DNA of 64,000 nucleotides from Sphingomonas paucimobilis NBRC 13935 (GTDB taxonomy: Bacteria; Pseudomonadota; Alphaproteobacteria; Sphingomonadales; Sphingomonadaceae): positions 1 through 64,000 of the forward strand of contig NZ_BBJS01000012.1 in the NCBI RefSeq assembly GCF_000739895.2, written 5' to 3'. The position numbers and the translations under genes are program-made. The notes beneath the pieces were generated by a model. That model was not told the DNA's origin and did no database searches. It saw nothing but the letters and a program-made list of their open reading frames with translations. Of the stretch, positions 1 to 8,773 are shown piece by piece (position 1 is the stretch's first letter; each line of letters begins with the position of its first letter).

Positions 1-1
1 G

Positions 2-2083
2 GTTCTAAGCAACCCGACCGTGCGCGGACAGCTCATCTTTCGCGACGACGTGCGTGCGGCGACCGGCTCGCCTGGCGGACTAATCCTGAGCGGTCCGCTG
101 GCGCTCCAGCAGTTTGCCCCGGGCGGTACCCTCGTGCCGTTCTCGCGGGGATCGGTCCAATCCGGTCTGGTACAGGTTGGAGGTGACGGCGCGCAGATAT
201 TCAGCAATCTGTCTGCCGCCATTCGCACGCAGAGCTACTACACGCATGCGGAATACGATCTCACGCCGTCCTTGACCGTATTCGCGGAAGGGAGTCTGGC
301 GCTGGCTCGTAACCATTACAATCAGGTACAGCAGTTCAATCTGGTCGGCTTCAACGGCTTCACCATCTACAGCGGCAACGCCTTTCTCAATCCGGCCGTC
401 CAGCAGATCCTCACCAACACTAACACGCCGGCGTTCGCAATGGGACGCGTGAATTTTGATTTTGGTGATCCCGCTAACGCGACGGCGAACGCCCGAACCA
501 CCGACATCAAGGCAGGCTTCCGCTACTCCGGCGGAAAGGCGTTGGAAGTGGAGGGCTATTTCAGCCGCGGACGGAACCGTACCAATATCCGGACCGATAA
601 CAATATCATACTCGAGCGACTATACGCCGCAGTCGATGCGGTGCGGAACCCCGCGACCAACGCCATAGTCTGCCGGGCGACGCTGACCAATCCCGGACTG
701 TACCCAGGTTGTATCCCGATCAATCTCTTCGGAGTGGGGGCGCCCTCGCGCGAGGCGATTAGCTATGTCGAAGGGAGCGCGGCGTTTCAGACCGTCTTCA
801 AGCAGGACGTCGCGGATTTCACGATCCGTAGCCAGCCGTTCGCGACGTGGGCCGGTGACGTCTCTCTTGCAGCCGGTGGCCAGTATCGGCGCATCAGGCT
901 CGATCAGACGTCTGACGACATTGCGACAAGCATCAACGACGCGACAGGTTTGCGCGGTTTCCCAGCCGCCTATCAGAACCAGCGGGGTGGATATCTGCTA
1001 ACGAACGTCTCCCCGGTGTCGGGCGGCTATCATCTATGGGAAGTCTTCGGAGAGGCTGCAGTTCCACTTGCTCGGAACCTGCCGTTCTTCGATAAGCTCG
1101 ATCTGAACGCCGCAGTTCGCTATACCAAGTACAGCACCAGCGGCGGCGTGACCACGTGGAAGGCGGGCCTTGTCTGGCAGCCGATCGAGGATGTTCGGCT
1201 TCGCGGAACGGTTTCCCAGGACATTCGTGCGCCGAACGTACCGGAATTGTTCGCCGGAACGGTGCAGAATACCGGATCCGTCGTCGAGAACGGCGTAACC
1301 GTGCCGATCATCCAAGTGACGCGCGGTAATGCGGCGCTGAAGCCGGAGCGGGCGAAGACCTATACTGCGGGCATAGTCGTCGTCCCGCGTGCGGTTCCCG
1401 GCCTGACGATGTCGGTCGACTATTACCAAATCGATCTGAAAGGGGTGATTTCGTCGCTGACGCCGCAGATCACGCTCGATCAGTGCCTCGCTGGAGCGGC
1501 CAGCCTGTGTACCAACATCCTGCGCAATTCAGCCGGGCAGATCACGCGGATCGAATCGCCGACGCTCAACCTCAATCGCCTCAAGACCGCGGGGATTGAT
1601 TTCGAGGTCGGTTATCGTCCTTCATCTCCGATACTTGGCGGCAGGATGGCGGTTCGCGCGGTGGCGAGCTACCTCGAGGAGCAGCGGCAAGATATCAGCG
1701 GCGGTACATCGATTGATCGAGCGGGCGAGGTGGGGCTGACCGCGAACCCGCATTGGTCGGCGACGGCCAATATCAACTGGGCAAGCGGCCCGTTCGAACT
1801 CTTCGCGCAGGAACGCTTTATCAGCGCCGGTACGTATGACGTGACTCGTATCCAGCCTACGACGATCGAGAACAACAGGGTTAGACCGGTGTTCTATACG
1901 GACGCAACCATGTCGTTCCGGGTGGAAAAGTCTTTCCGACTGTTTTTTACCGTCAACAATATTTTTGACCGCGACCCGCCGCTGGCGCCCAATGGTGTGC
2001 TCTCAACGTTCACGCCGACAAATCCAGCGCTTTACGACGTCGTCGGCCGTCAGTTCACCGCAGGCGTCGATGTCAGTTTTTAA
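2..2083 (+). CDS. TonB-dependent outer-membrane receptor, 5'-truncated by the window edge
   Basis: This is the C-terminal 693 residues of an outer-membrane beta-barrel receptor that imports a ligand using TonB/ExbBD energy. The frame is open from base 2, so the signal peptide and most of the plug domain lie to the left of the window; the GTG at 20 is only an internal codon. The visible part has the alternating aromatic and polar strands of a barrel. It contains TonB-receptor features such as the stretch reading DIRAPNVPELF, the NPHWSATANINW strand, and a C-terminal strand ending VGRQFTAGVDVSF with the terminal aromatic needed for BAM-mediated insertion. The next gene starts 30 bases downstream on the same strand, so it probably heads an operon with two M28-like hydrolases and an acyl-CoA ligase. 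The substrate cannot be told from sequence; the context suggests an organic molecule with a cleavable acyl or amide group rather than plain iron-siderophore uptake. Confidence 0.93.
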   Translation, partial: VLSNPTVRGQLIFRDDVRAATGSPGGLILSGPLALQQFAPGGTLVPFSRGSVQSGLVQVGGDGAQIFSNLSAAIRTQSYYTHAEYDLTPSLTVFAEGSLALARNHYNQVQQFNLVGFNGFTIYSGNAFLNPAVQQILTNTNTPAFAMGRVNFDFGDPANATANARTTDIKAGFRYSGGKALEVEGYFSRGRNRTNIRTDNNIILERLYAAVDAVRNPATNAIVCRATLTNPGLYPGCIPINLFGVGAPSREAISYVEGSAAFQTVFKQDVADFTIRSQPFATWAGDVSLAAGGQYRRIRLDQTSDDIATSINDATGLRGFPAAYQNQRGGYLLTNVSPVSGGYHLWEVFGEAAVPLARNLPFFDKLDLNAAVRYTKYSTSGGVTTWKAGLVWQPIEDVRLRGTVSQDIRAPNVPELFAGTVQNTGSVVENGVTVPIIQVTRGNAALKPERAKTYTAGIVVVPRAVPGLTMSVDYYQIDLKGVISSLTPQITLDQCLAGAASLCTNILRNSAGQITRIESPTLNLNRLKTAGIDFEVGYRPSSPILGGRMAVRAVASYLEEQRQDISGGTSIDRAGEVGLTANPHWSATANINWASGPFELFAQERFISAGTYDVTRIQPTTIENNRVRPVFYTDATMSFRVEKSFRLFFTVNNIFDRDPPLAPNGVLSTFTPTNPALYDVVGRQFTAGVDVSF

Positions 2084-2113
2084 ATCGCAATAGGTTTTGC
2101 TTGGAGATACTCC

Positions 2114-3658
2114 ATGTCCGCTTCCTCCATCCTGTCGCGTCGGTCCGCCTTGCTGATGGCAGCGATTTCCGCGACTGCCCTCAGTTCGGCCGGGCGGGCG
2201 TTCGTCCCGGCGTCGCGTGCGCCCGTACCTCTGCCTTCGCCGGACCAGATCAGGCGGGATTACCAGACAATGGTCGATTTCGGCCCGCGGTTGCCCGGGA
2301 GCAAGAACCATCTCCGCTTCGTCGATTGGCTCGCGCGGGAGTTTCGCGCGGCCGGGCTCTCAACGGGCCCATGCGAGAGCTATGCCTATACGCGCTGGGA
2401 GCCGAAGCGTTGGGGGCTCGACATCCTCGAAACTGATGACACGCGTAGCGTTCGCGACGTGGCCTATTTCGTCCGTTCGAAGCCGACCGGATCGGCAGGG
2501 GTCGAGGGGCCTTTGGTCTATGCTGGGGACCTCAATCCGCAAGGCCCCGCGCACATGCCGGACTTTGCCAAGGGAAGCATCCTCGTTTTCAACGCCCGCC
2601 TGCCTCAGAAGACGCTGCATGACATCGTCCGTCCGCACTTCATTCATTTGCGTGATGAACGCGAAAGCGACGTACTCGACGTTCCCTATCATCGACTATG
2701 GACGATGCCGTCCTTTCAGATGGACGAATTGGCGGCGCGGGGGGCGGCCGGGGCAGTCATCGTTATCGATGCGTCATCGGCGATGATCGCTGGCAATTTC
2801 TCGCCGCACGCTTCTTCATATAAATCGCAATTGCCAGCTCTATTCGTCGGCGAAGATCAAGGTGATTGGGTCCGATCGGCGGCGAAGGCCGGACGGACGG
2901 CGCGTTTCACGCTCGACGCACAATGGATCGACGGAGTCGTACCGCAGATCACCGCCGTGTTACCTGGCGAAACCGACGAGATCGTAATCGTCGACAGCCA
3001 TACGGACGGCCAGAATTTCATCGAGGAGAATGGTGCGATCGCCATGCTCCAGTTGGCGCGGCATTTCGCGAGCTTGCCAGTCGGGCAGCGTCTTCGTCGA
3101 ACCCTCGTGTTTGGGGCTTGGCCCGGTCACATGAGCGGATCACTCCCGGAAGCACCGGGATGGGCGCGGGCGCACCCCGAACTGATGCGGCGGGCGGCGG
3201 CGGCATTCACGATCGAGCATTTGGGCGCGAGTGAATGGGCCGATATCCCGGGCAAGGGGTATGCCGCGACGGGCCACAACGAATATATGAACTGGCCGGC
3301 CACCGCAGGGCCTCTCACTGAGCTACTGATCGACGGGATCAAACGGCACGATCTGCTCCGTCATGCAGTCGAGGCTGCACCCGGCTATACGACCGGCCGC
3401 GTCTTTCACGAAAGCGGCATCCCGATGATCGCCTGCATCGCCGGCCCCAATTATCTTCTGAGTGTGGCGCCGAACGGTCACATGGACAAGCTCGACGCTG
3501 GGCTCGCATCGCGCCAAACCGCGATGATAGCGGAGATCATCAAGGCGATCGATACGCTCTCGATAGCGGAGCTCAGACGGGCGGACGCCAGCTTGGGTGC
3601 CAATCCCGTCTCCGGACCGAGCGGCACCCGCTCGGCATCCTGCACCAAAATCGGGTGA
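2114..3658 (+). CDS. Secreted M28-like metallopeptidase-fold hydrolase with altered active site (paralogue A)
   Basis: A 514-residue protein with a Tat-type signal (SRRSALL at about residues 8-14 followed by an Ala/Ser-rich hydrophobic stretch), so it is probably periplasmic. The N-terminal FGPRLPGS motif and an inserted PA-like region (about residues 100-260) resemble M28 aminopeptidases and carboxypeptidases. H296 lies in SHTDGQN, where the first M28 metal ligands (HxD) are expected; EEN (304-306) follows where GAxDN is usual; E368 (EHLG) and H456 (NGHMD) could be later ligands. The usual Glu-Glu catalytic pair is missing: the equivalent stretch reads GAWPGHMSG with H339. It could be a divergent hydrolase using another base, a bindng protein, or a non-peptidase such as an amidase or acylase. 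It lies in an operon with the TonB receptor and the ligase, and its paralogue is at 5264. The fold family is fairly secure; the substrate is unknown. Confidence 0.8.
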   Translation: MSASSILSRRSALLMAAISATALSSAGRAFVPASRAPVPLPSPDQIRRDYQTMVDFGPRLPGSKNHLRFVDWLAREFRAAGLSTGPCESYAYTRWEPKRWGLDILETDDTRSVRDVAYFVRSKPTGSAGVEGPLVYAGDLNPQGPAHMPDFAKGSILVFNARLPQKTLHDIVRPHFIHLRDERESDVLDVPYHRLWTMPSFQMDELAARGAAGAVIVIDASSAMIAGNFSPHASSYKSQLPALFVGEDQGDWVRSAAKAGRTARFTLDAQWIDGVVPQITAVLPGETDEIVIVDSHTDGQNFIEENGAIAMLQLARHFASLPVGQRLRRTLVFGAWPGHMSGSLPEAPGWARAHPELMRRAAAAFTIEHLGASEWADIPGKGYAATGHNEYMNWPATAGPLTELLIDGIKRHDLLRHAVEAAPGYTTGRVFHESGIPMIACIAGPNYLLSVAPNGHMDKLDAGLASRQTAMIAEIIKAIDTLSIAELRRADASLGANPVSGPSGTRSASCTKIG

Positions 3659-3662
3659 TTGC

Positions 3663-5267
3663 ATGACCATGTCTACCGCCAATGGGACATTAGCTGCATT
3701 GCCTCGTTTTGTTGATGTACCGGCCGCCCAGGCTTACTCCTATCCATTGTTGATCCGCCACCTCCTTGCCAATGCCAGTAGTAGCGATGCGGTGATCGTC
3801 AGCGGCGCCCACCGATTGACCTACCAAGACCTGGCAGACCGCATTGCACGGCTCGCGTCGCTGCTGGCGGCCAAGGGGGTCAAGCCAGGGGATACCGTGG
3901 CGGTGATGGACTGGGACAGCCATCGCTATCTCGAGTGCTATTTTGCGATCCCGATGATGGGAGCCGTGCTGCAGACCGTAAATGTGCGCCTCTCACCCGA
4001 GCAGGTCGTCTTCACGTTGCGGCAGTCAGAGGCGTCGCTGCTACTGTACAATACCGACTTTGATGACCTCTGCGCCGATCTCCTGCCCGCGCTATCGACC
4101 ATTCGCGCCACGATCCGGATGACGGACGCGGGTGGCGAGGACGATTACGAAGCGAACCTCGCCGAAGCCTCGAATCAATTCCAGTTTCCCGATTTCGACG
4201 AGAATGCGGTCGCGACCACCTTTCATACCACCGGTACGACCGGCGATCCCAAACAGGTGTTTTTCACCCACCGGCAGCTGGTTTTGCACACGCTGGCGCT
4301 CTCCTCGGCACTGGCCAACCAGCCTGACGGGCAGGGGATGCGTCGATCAGACGTCTACATGCCGATGACACCGATGTTTCACGTCCATGCCTGGGGCATG
4401 CCATATGTGGCGACGATGCTGGGGCTCAAGCAGGTGTATCCGGGTCGCTACGATCCACGCCGATTGCTGGCGTTGCGCCATCGCGAGGGTGTAACCCTTT
4501 CGCATTGCGTGCCTACGATTCTGCGCATGCTGCTTGATGCCAACCCGGGCGAGCAACTGTCGCCCTGGACAATCATCATTGGCGGTGCCGCGCTTCCCGA
4601 AGGCCTCGCACGCGATGCCGCCGAGGTCGGCATCGTCACGGTGGCGGGATATGGCATGTCGGAGACCGGGCCCGTCATCGCGCTCGCGCGTTCCGGCGAC
4701 AGCAGGGGTGGAAAAGGTGGTACGACCGCACAACTCTCCCGCGCCGGCTTTCCCATTCCCCTCACTTATGCACGCGTCGACCCGCGCAACGGCAACGAAC
4801 TGCTCCTGCGAGCGCCATGGCTAACCCAGGGCTATTCGGATCCCGTCGCGTCGGACGATCTTTGGGCAGGTGGTTGGCTGCACACCGGGGATGTCGCCTC
4901 AACCGATGCCGAGGGCGCATTGCATATCGTCGATAGGCTGAAGGATGTCATCAAGACCGGAGGCGAATGGGTGTCTTCCGTCGCGCTGGAGGCCATGCTG
5001 GCGGCACAGGACGAGATCAGTGAGGCGGCAGTGATCGGTGTGCCCGACCAGAAATGGGGTGAAAGGCCGTTCGCCTTCGTAGTTGCGACGGATAATTTTG
5101 ATCCCGCCAGGACGAGTGAGGTGTTGCGCCGAGAGGCCGCAGAGGGGCGGCTTAGCCGTTACGCTATTCCGGAACATATCGTCCGCCTCGACGCGATGCC
5201 GCGGACGAGCGTCGGCAAAGTCGACAAGAAGCTTCTGCGCCTCCGAGCGGGCGCCCGGTCGCTATGA
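3663..5267 (+). CDS. AMP-forming acyl-CoA ligase (AlkK/medium-chain fatty-acyl-CoA synthetase-like)
   Basis: A 534-residue cytoplasmic member of the ANL superfamily, expected to activate a carboxylic acid with ATP to acyl-AMP and then acyl-CoA. The P-loop reads TTGTTGDPKQVFF (about residues 192-204), with Thr where Ser is usual. The A5 motif is GYGMSETGP, followed by WLHTGDVA, DRLKDVIKTGGEWVSS, and the C-terminal catalytic lysine motif SVGKVDKK. Length fits AlkK/DmdB-type ligases. The frame is open further upstream to 3597, but ATG 3663 comes 4 bases after the stop of the preceding gene and is preferred; ATG 3669 is an alternative. Its stop overlaps the start of the next M28-like gene (ATGA), showing translational coupling. 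Lying between two secreted hydrolase paralogues, it probably activates an acid released by them. The exact acid (fatty, aromatic or methylthio) is not readable from sequence. Confidence 0.9.
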   Translation: MTMSTANGTLAALPRFVDVPAAQAYSYPLLIRHLLANASSSDAVIVSGAHRLTYQDLADRIARLASLLAAKGVKPGDTVAVMDWDSHRYLECYFAIPMMGAVLQTVNVRLSPEQVVFTLRQSEASLLLYNTDFDDLCADLLPALSTIRATIRMTDAGGEDDYEANLAEASNQFQFPDFDENAVATTFHTTGTTGDPKQVFFTHRQLVLHTLALSSALANQPDGQGMRRSDVYMPMTPMFHVHAWGMPYVATMLGLKQVYPGRYDPRRLLALRHREGVTLSHCVPTILRMLLDANPGEQLSPWTIIIGGAALPEGLARDAAEVGIVTVAGYGMSETGPVIALARSGDSRGGKGGTTAQLSRAGFPIPLTYARVDPRNGNELLLRAPWLTQGYSDPVASDDLWAGGWLHTGDVASTDAEGALHIVDRLKDVIKTGGEWVSSVALEAMLAAQDEISEAAVIGVPDQKWGERPFAFVVATDNFDPARTSEVLRREAAEGRLSRYAIPEHIVRLDAMPRTSVGKVDKKLLRLRAGARSL

Positions 5268-6838
5268 CTCGCGAGACTTCGGGCACCGGGATCGGCCGCC
5301 GGACCTTGCTGTGCAGCGGGCTAACCGGCGTCGCCGCGCTTGGTGGATGCCACCTGATCCGGAATCACCGTCTCGCGCCGCTTCCGCCGGTGGACGGTTC
5401 CTGTCCTATGCCCGAGGCACCCAAGCTATGGCAGCACATCGAGCGGCTGAACGCCTTCGGACCGCGTCTTACCGCCAGCCCAGCGCATCAGCGTGCGGTG
5501 GATTATATTGCCACGGAACTGGAAGCACTGGGATTTTCCGCGCAGCGCCAAACCCATCGCATTCAGCGCTGGACGCCGAAGCGGACCAGCCTGACCTTGG
5601 ATAACGGGACGGCCATTCCCGTCGCTGCACCTTATCCCTATTCGGGCCGGACATCGTCCGCAGGGGTCAGCGGAGAGCTTGTCTGGTTCGATGAACCGCC
5701 AAAGGATTTTTCAAAAGCCCGCGATCGGATTGCGGTACTTCCCGTGAAACCCTTCGATCTCACACGATTCAAAGCGTGGATGATGTTCGAACGGAAATCA
5801 CGCCTGCCGGATGGGAACTCCGATTTCGCTGAAGGCGAGGCACTTCCCCTGCTGGGGCCGTTGACAACGATCTTCCTGCCTCGCGCTCGCGCGGCGGGCG
5901 TTCGCGGCGTGATTTGTCTGTTCGATGGAATGTCGGAAGAATTGGCTCGAGGTCAGGTGCTACCGTTCACCACGCCCTATGCGGATATTCCCGCCTTGTG
6001 GGTGGCAAGCGATCAGGAGGCCCTATTACGCGATGCAGGGGGCGGGGGAAGATCGGCGACGCTGGTACTCGACGCTGCGCTCGAGATGGCCGAAACCGAC
6101 AGCATCCATGCGGTCCTGCCCGGGAGGGTTCGGGACGAGACGATCATCGTCAACACCCACACCGACGGGCCGAATGCGTGCGAGGAGAACGGAGCTGCAG
6201 GATTGCTTGCGCTGGCCCAGGCCCATCTGCAGCGCAAGGAGAGACGGCGCTCGATTGTCTTTGTGTTCTCGACGGGACATTTTCAGATACCCCAGATCGT
6301 CAAGGGACACGGGCAGGCGACGCTGGCATGGCTGCAGCGCCATCAAGAATTGTGGGATGGAAAGGAGGGTCACGCGCGCGCAGTCGCCGGACTGACGCTC
6401 GAGCATCTCGGATGCCTCGAATGGAAGGACCACGGTCAAGTGCAGCGACCGCAACCGACCGGACGACTGGAGCGCGAGATCGTCTATACGACCAACCCGG
6501 TCATGGAACAGATTTACCGGGCGTCGGTGCAGGGGCGCTCCAAGTTGCGCAGCCTGACGGTTGCGCCGCGGCTGAGCGGTGTTTTCCTGGGAGAAGGCGC
6601 TCCGCTGTATCAGTGCGGCATACCGTCGATATCGCTGGTCCCGGGGCCGGACTATTTGTGCCAGGAACTGCCGAATGGCGGCATCGACAGGATCGATCGC
6701 GATTTTGCTTATCAGCAAGTAAGTAGTTTTTCCAAGGCCCTGACGATCCTCGATGCTCTGACGGCGGAGCAGATCGGCAACATCTCTCCCTCGGTCAATC
6801 AGATCGGAAGACAAGTGCGCGGCCTGCTGGGCCTATGA
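5264..6838 (+). CDS. M28-like hydrolase, Tat lipoprotein, altered active site (paralogue B)
   Basis: A 524-residue paralogue of the protein encoded at 2114. The N-terminus has a twin-arginine motif (GRRTLL) and a lipobox-like LGGC near residue 29, suggesting a Tat-exported lipoprotein anchored in a membrane. It shares the FGPRLTASP start of the M28-like fold, H299 in THTDGPN, CEENG, EHLG and a C-terminal PNGG. The M28 Glu-Glu catalytic pair is replaced by STGHF with H339, the same His as in paralogue A. The last ligand position, NGHMD in paralogue A, is NGGID here (G473), so one likely metal ligand is lost. Paralogue B may therefore bind metal differently or act as a non-catalytic or complementary partner. 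It overlaps the ligase gene by 4 bases and is the last gene of the operon. The assignment to an M28-like fold is good; function is not assigned. Confidence 0.77.
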   Translation: MTRETSGTGIGRRTLLCSGLTGVAALGGCHLIRNHRLAPLPPVDGSCPMPEAPKLWQHIERLNAFGPRLTASPAHQRAVDYIATELEALGFSAQRQTHRIQRWTPKRTSLTLDNGTAIPVAAPYPYSGRTSSAGVSGELVWFDEPPKDFSKARDRIAVLPVKPFDLTRFKAWMMFERKSRLPDGNSDFAEGEALPLLGPLTTIFLPRARAAGVRGVICLFDGMSEELARGQVLPFTTPYADIPALWVASDQEALLRDAGGGGRSATLVLDAALEMAETDSIHAVLPGRVRDETIIVNTHTDGPNACEENGAAGLLALAQAHLQRKERRRSIVFVFSTGHFQIPQIVKGHGQATLAWLQRHQELWDGKEGHARAVAGLTLEHLGCLEWKDHGQVQRPQPTGRLEREIVYTTNPVMEQIYRASVQGRSKLRSLTVAPRLSGVFLGEGAPLYQCGIPSISLVPGPDYLCQELPNGGIDRIDRDFAYQQVSSFSKALTILDALTAEQIGNISPSVNQIGRQVRGLLGL

Positions 6839-7342
6839 GTGTAGCCGGTTCTCGCTCGATCGGGGCGTGGCGACGATGGCGGGTGTCATTTGGTTCCGGA
6901 GAGGTGCCGCGTCGCGACGCTGATACGCGGATGCAGGTCTGGATTTTGATCCTAGCCTGCTGCCAGTCGATCTGACCTGGAATTGTCGTAGGGCGGTGGC
7001 CACGGAACCAATGCCCGGACGCATCGGCTCGCATGGCCTCGGTTGAGCGCAACGGCAAGCAGCTTCGCATCCCGGTCGCGCTTGCGAGGCGCGTGTAACT
7101 TACCCCGAGTGATAGTGATAAAAGGCCGACGTCTCCCAAACATGGATTAACAGCAGCCCGCCTCTCCTCGTTTCACCGGTGGAAGTGGAGTACCCCGGCT
7201 GCAGGTGTTTCGTTGGAAGTCATTCGCATATGCTCTGCATGTCGCCGATGCCGATCAACGTCCTTGCTCTCTCGCACCTGCTGTTGAGTGAACGCTTCGC
7301 GTGGCGGAGCGGCCTATGCCGCCCCGCCAGACGCTAAATCAC
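6839..7342. other. Gene-poor stretch between convergent operons
   Basis: About 500 bases between the converging M28-like/ligase operon and the efflux operon. Short open frames exist on both strands, but none has a credible ribosome binding site or recognisable product. The only clear structure is a GC-rich hairpin at its right end (7299-7334). The stretch from about 6930 to 7140 may be decayed coding sequence, but I could not identify a parent. Confidence 0.5.
7299..7334 (-). terminator. GC-rich hairpin downstream of the RND efflux operon
   Basis: The arms GCGTGGCGG and CCGCCAGACGC flank a shorter inner GGC/GCC stem. It lies just beyond the stop of the outer-membrane factor gene. There is no T-run on the minus strand, so termination is possible but unproven; it could also stabilise the 3' end of the mRNA. 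Confidence 0.35.
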
Positions 7343-8773
7343 CTATTGCGCTGGCGCGCTCCGTGACGACGTGTTGATCGGCGCGGATTGCCAGCCTCCT
7401 CCCAGTGCCTTGAACAGATCGACGCGCGTAGAGCCAAGCGTCTGGATCGCCTCGCTCCGCGCACTCTCATCGCTGACAAGTTGACGCTGGCTGTCGAGCA
7501 ATTCCAGGAAGGAGATCGCCCCGGCCCGATAGCGCCTGTCCGCGAGCCGGTAGGCCGCGTCGGCGCGGCGCACGGCTTCGTCCAGTGCCTCGGCGCGTCG
7601 CCCGGCAGCGGCATAGGCGGCAAGCGCCTGCTCGACCTCCTTGAGCGCCGTCAGCATGATGCCATCGAACCGGGCCAGCGAGCCTTGCGTCTGGGCCTCA
7701 GCCTGCGCGATGCGCGCGCGGGCCACCGCGATGTTGGGGAAGCTCCACGAGAGCAGCGGGCCGATGGAGAAGCTGAACGAGTCGCTGCCCTTTACCTGAT
7801 CGTTGCGGAAAAAACCGCCCGATCCGCCCAGCGAGATGCGCGGGTAGAGATCGGCGCTCGCTACCCCGATCCGTGCGGTATCGGCCGCCAGTTGCCGCTC
7901 GGCCTCGCGCACGTCGGGCCGGCGCGCAAGCAGTGCCGCGCCATCACCCACCGGAATGGTGGCGACGGGCGCAGGCGGAACGACACATCGCCTTGCGTCC
8001 TCGGGCACCTGCGCCGGCGGCAGGCCGAGCAGCGCCGCGAGTTCGAACAGTCGCGCCTGCCGCCTGCCGGTGAAGACGGGTAGGGTCGCCCGCGTCTCGG
8101 CCAATGCGGCTGCCGACCGTTCAACATCGAATTGGGTCGCGGCACCCGCCCCTTGTCGCGTTTCCGTCAGGTCCAGCCCTCGTTGCGCGATCCCGATCGA
8201 ACGGCGCGCCACCTCCTCCGCCTGGGCGAGCGCGCAAGCATCGGCATAGGCGCGCGCGGTCTCCGCCGCGATCGTCACCGCGACCCGGTTTTGTGCTGTC
8301 GCGCTCGCCTGCGCATCGGCGCGGGCGGCCTCGATCGAGCGACGGATACGACCGGACAGATCGACTTCCCATGCGACGTTGAGCGCGGCGTCATACGACC
8401 ATTGCGCATGGCCGCTACCGCCCTGTCCGGGAACTGCATCGCCATGGGAGACGCCTCCGCTCAGGCTTGTGGAAGGCAGGCGGGCCACGCCCGCTTCCCG
8501 CAACACCGCTTGCGCCCGGTCCAGATTGGCGGCGGCAATCCGCAGGTCGGTGTTGGCGGCGAACGCCTGTCGGACAAGCCGATCGAGCACCGGATCGTCA
8601 TAGAGCCGCCACCATTGATCCTGTGCCGGACGGGAGTCCGTCCCGGCTGCGGCGGACACGAAGCTTCCCGCGGACGAATTCGCCGGAAGGGCGGGCGGGC
8701 GATAGTCCCGACCCACCGCGCAGGCGGCGAGCAGCAGCGGCAGTGTCGCTGCGTGCAGGTTGGGCTTACGCAT
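7343..8773 (-). CDS. RND efflux outer-membrane factor (OprM/NodT family lipoprotein)
   Basis: A 476-residue outer-membrane channel of a tripartite efflux pump. The start at 8773 is preferred over the longer frame to 8836 because it begins a lipoprotein signal, MRKPNLHAA...LLLAACAVG, with the lipidated cysteine at about residue 18. The DYRPPALP opening and the two long coiled-coil repeats (for example LDRAQAVLREAGVARLPS and the C-terminal YRLADRRYRAGAISFLELLD) are typical of NodT/OprM factors. The start codon lies inside the last codons of the RND permease gene (8-base overlap), so the two are coupled. It should trimerise in the outer membrane and dock with the adaptor encoded at 11849. Confidence 0.93.
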   Translation of the reverse strand: MRKPNLHAATLPLLLAACAVGRDYRPPALPANSSAGSFVSAAAGTDSRPAQDQWWRLYDDPVLDRLVRQAFAANTDLRIAAANLDRAQAVLREAGVARLPSTSLSGGVSHGDAVPGQGGSGHAQWSYDAALNVAWEVDLSGRIRRSIEAARADAQASATAQNRVAVTIAAETARAYADACALAQAEEVARRSIGIAQRGLDLTETRQGAGAATQFDVERSAAALAETRATLPVFTGRRQARLFELAALLGLPPAQVPEDARRCVVPPAPVATIPVGDGAALLARRPDVREAERQLAADTARIGVASADLYPRISLGGSGGFFRNDQVKGSDSFSFSIGPLLSWSFPNIAVARARIAQAEAQTQGSLARFDGIMLTALKEVEQALAAYAAAGRRAEALDEAVRRADAAYRLADRRYRAGAISFLELLDSQRQLVSDESARSEAIQTLGSTRVDLFKALGGGWQSAPINTSSRSAPAQ

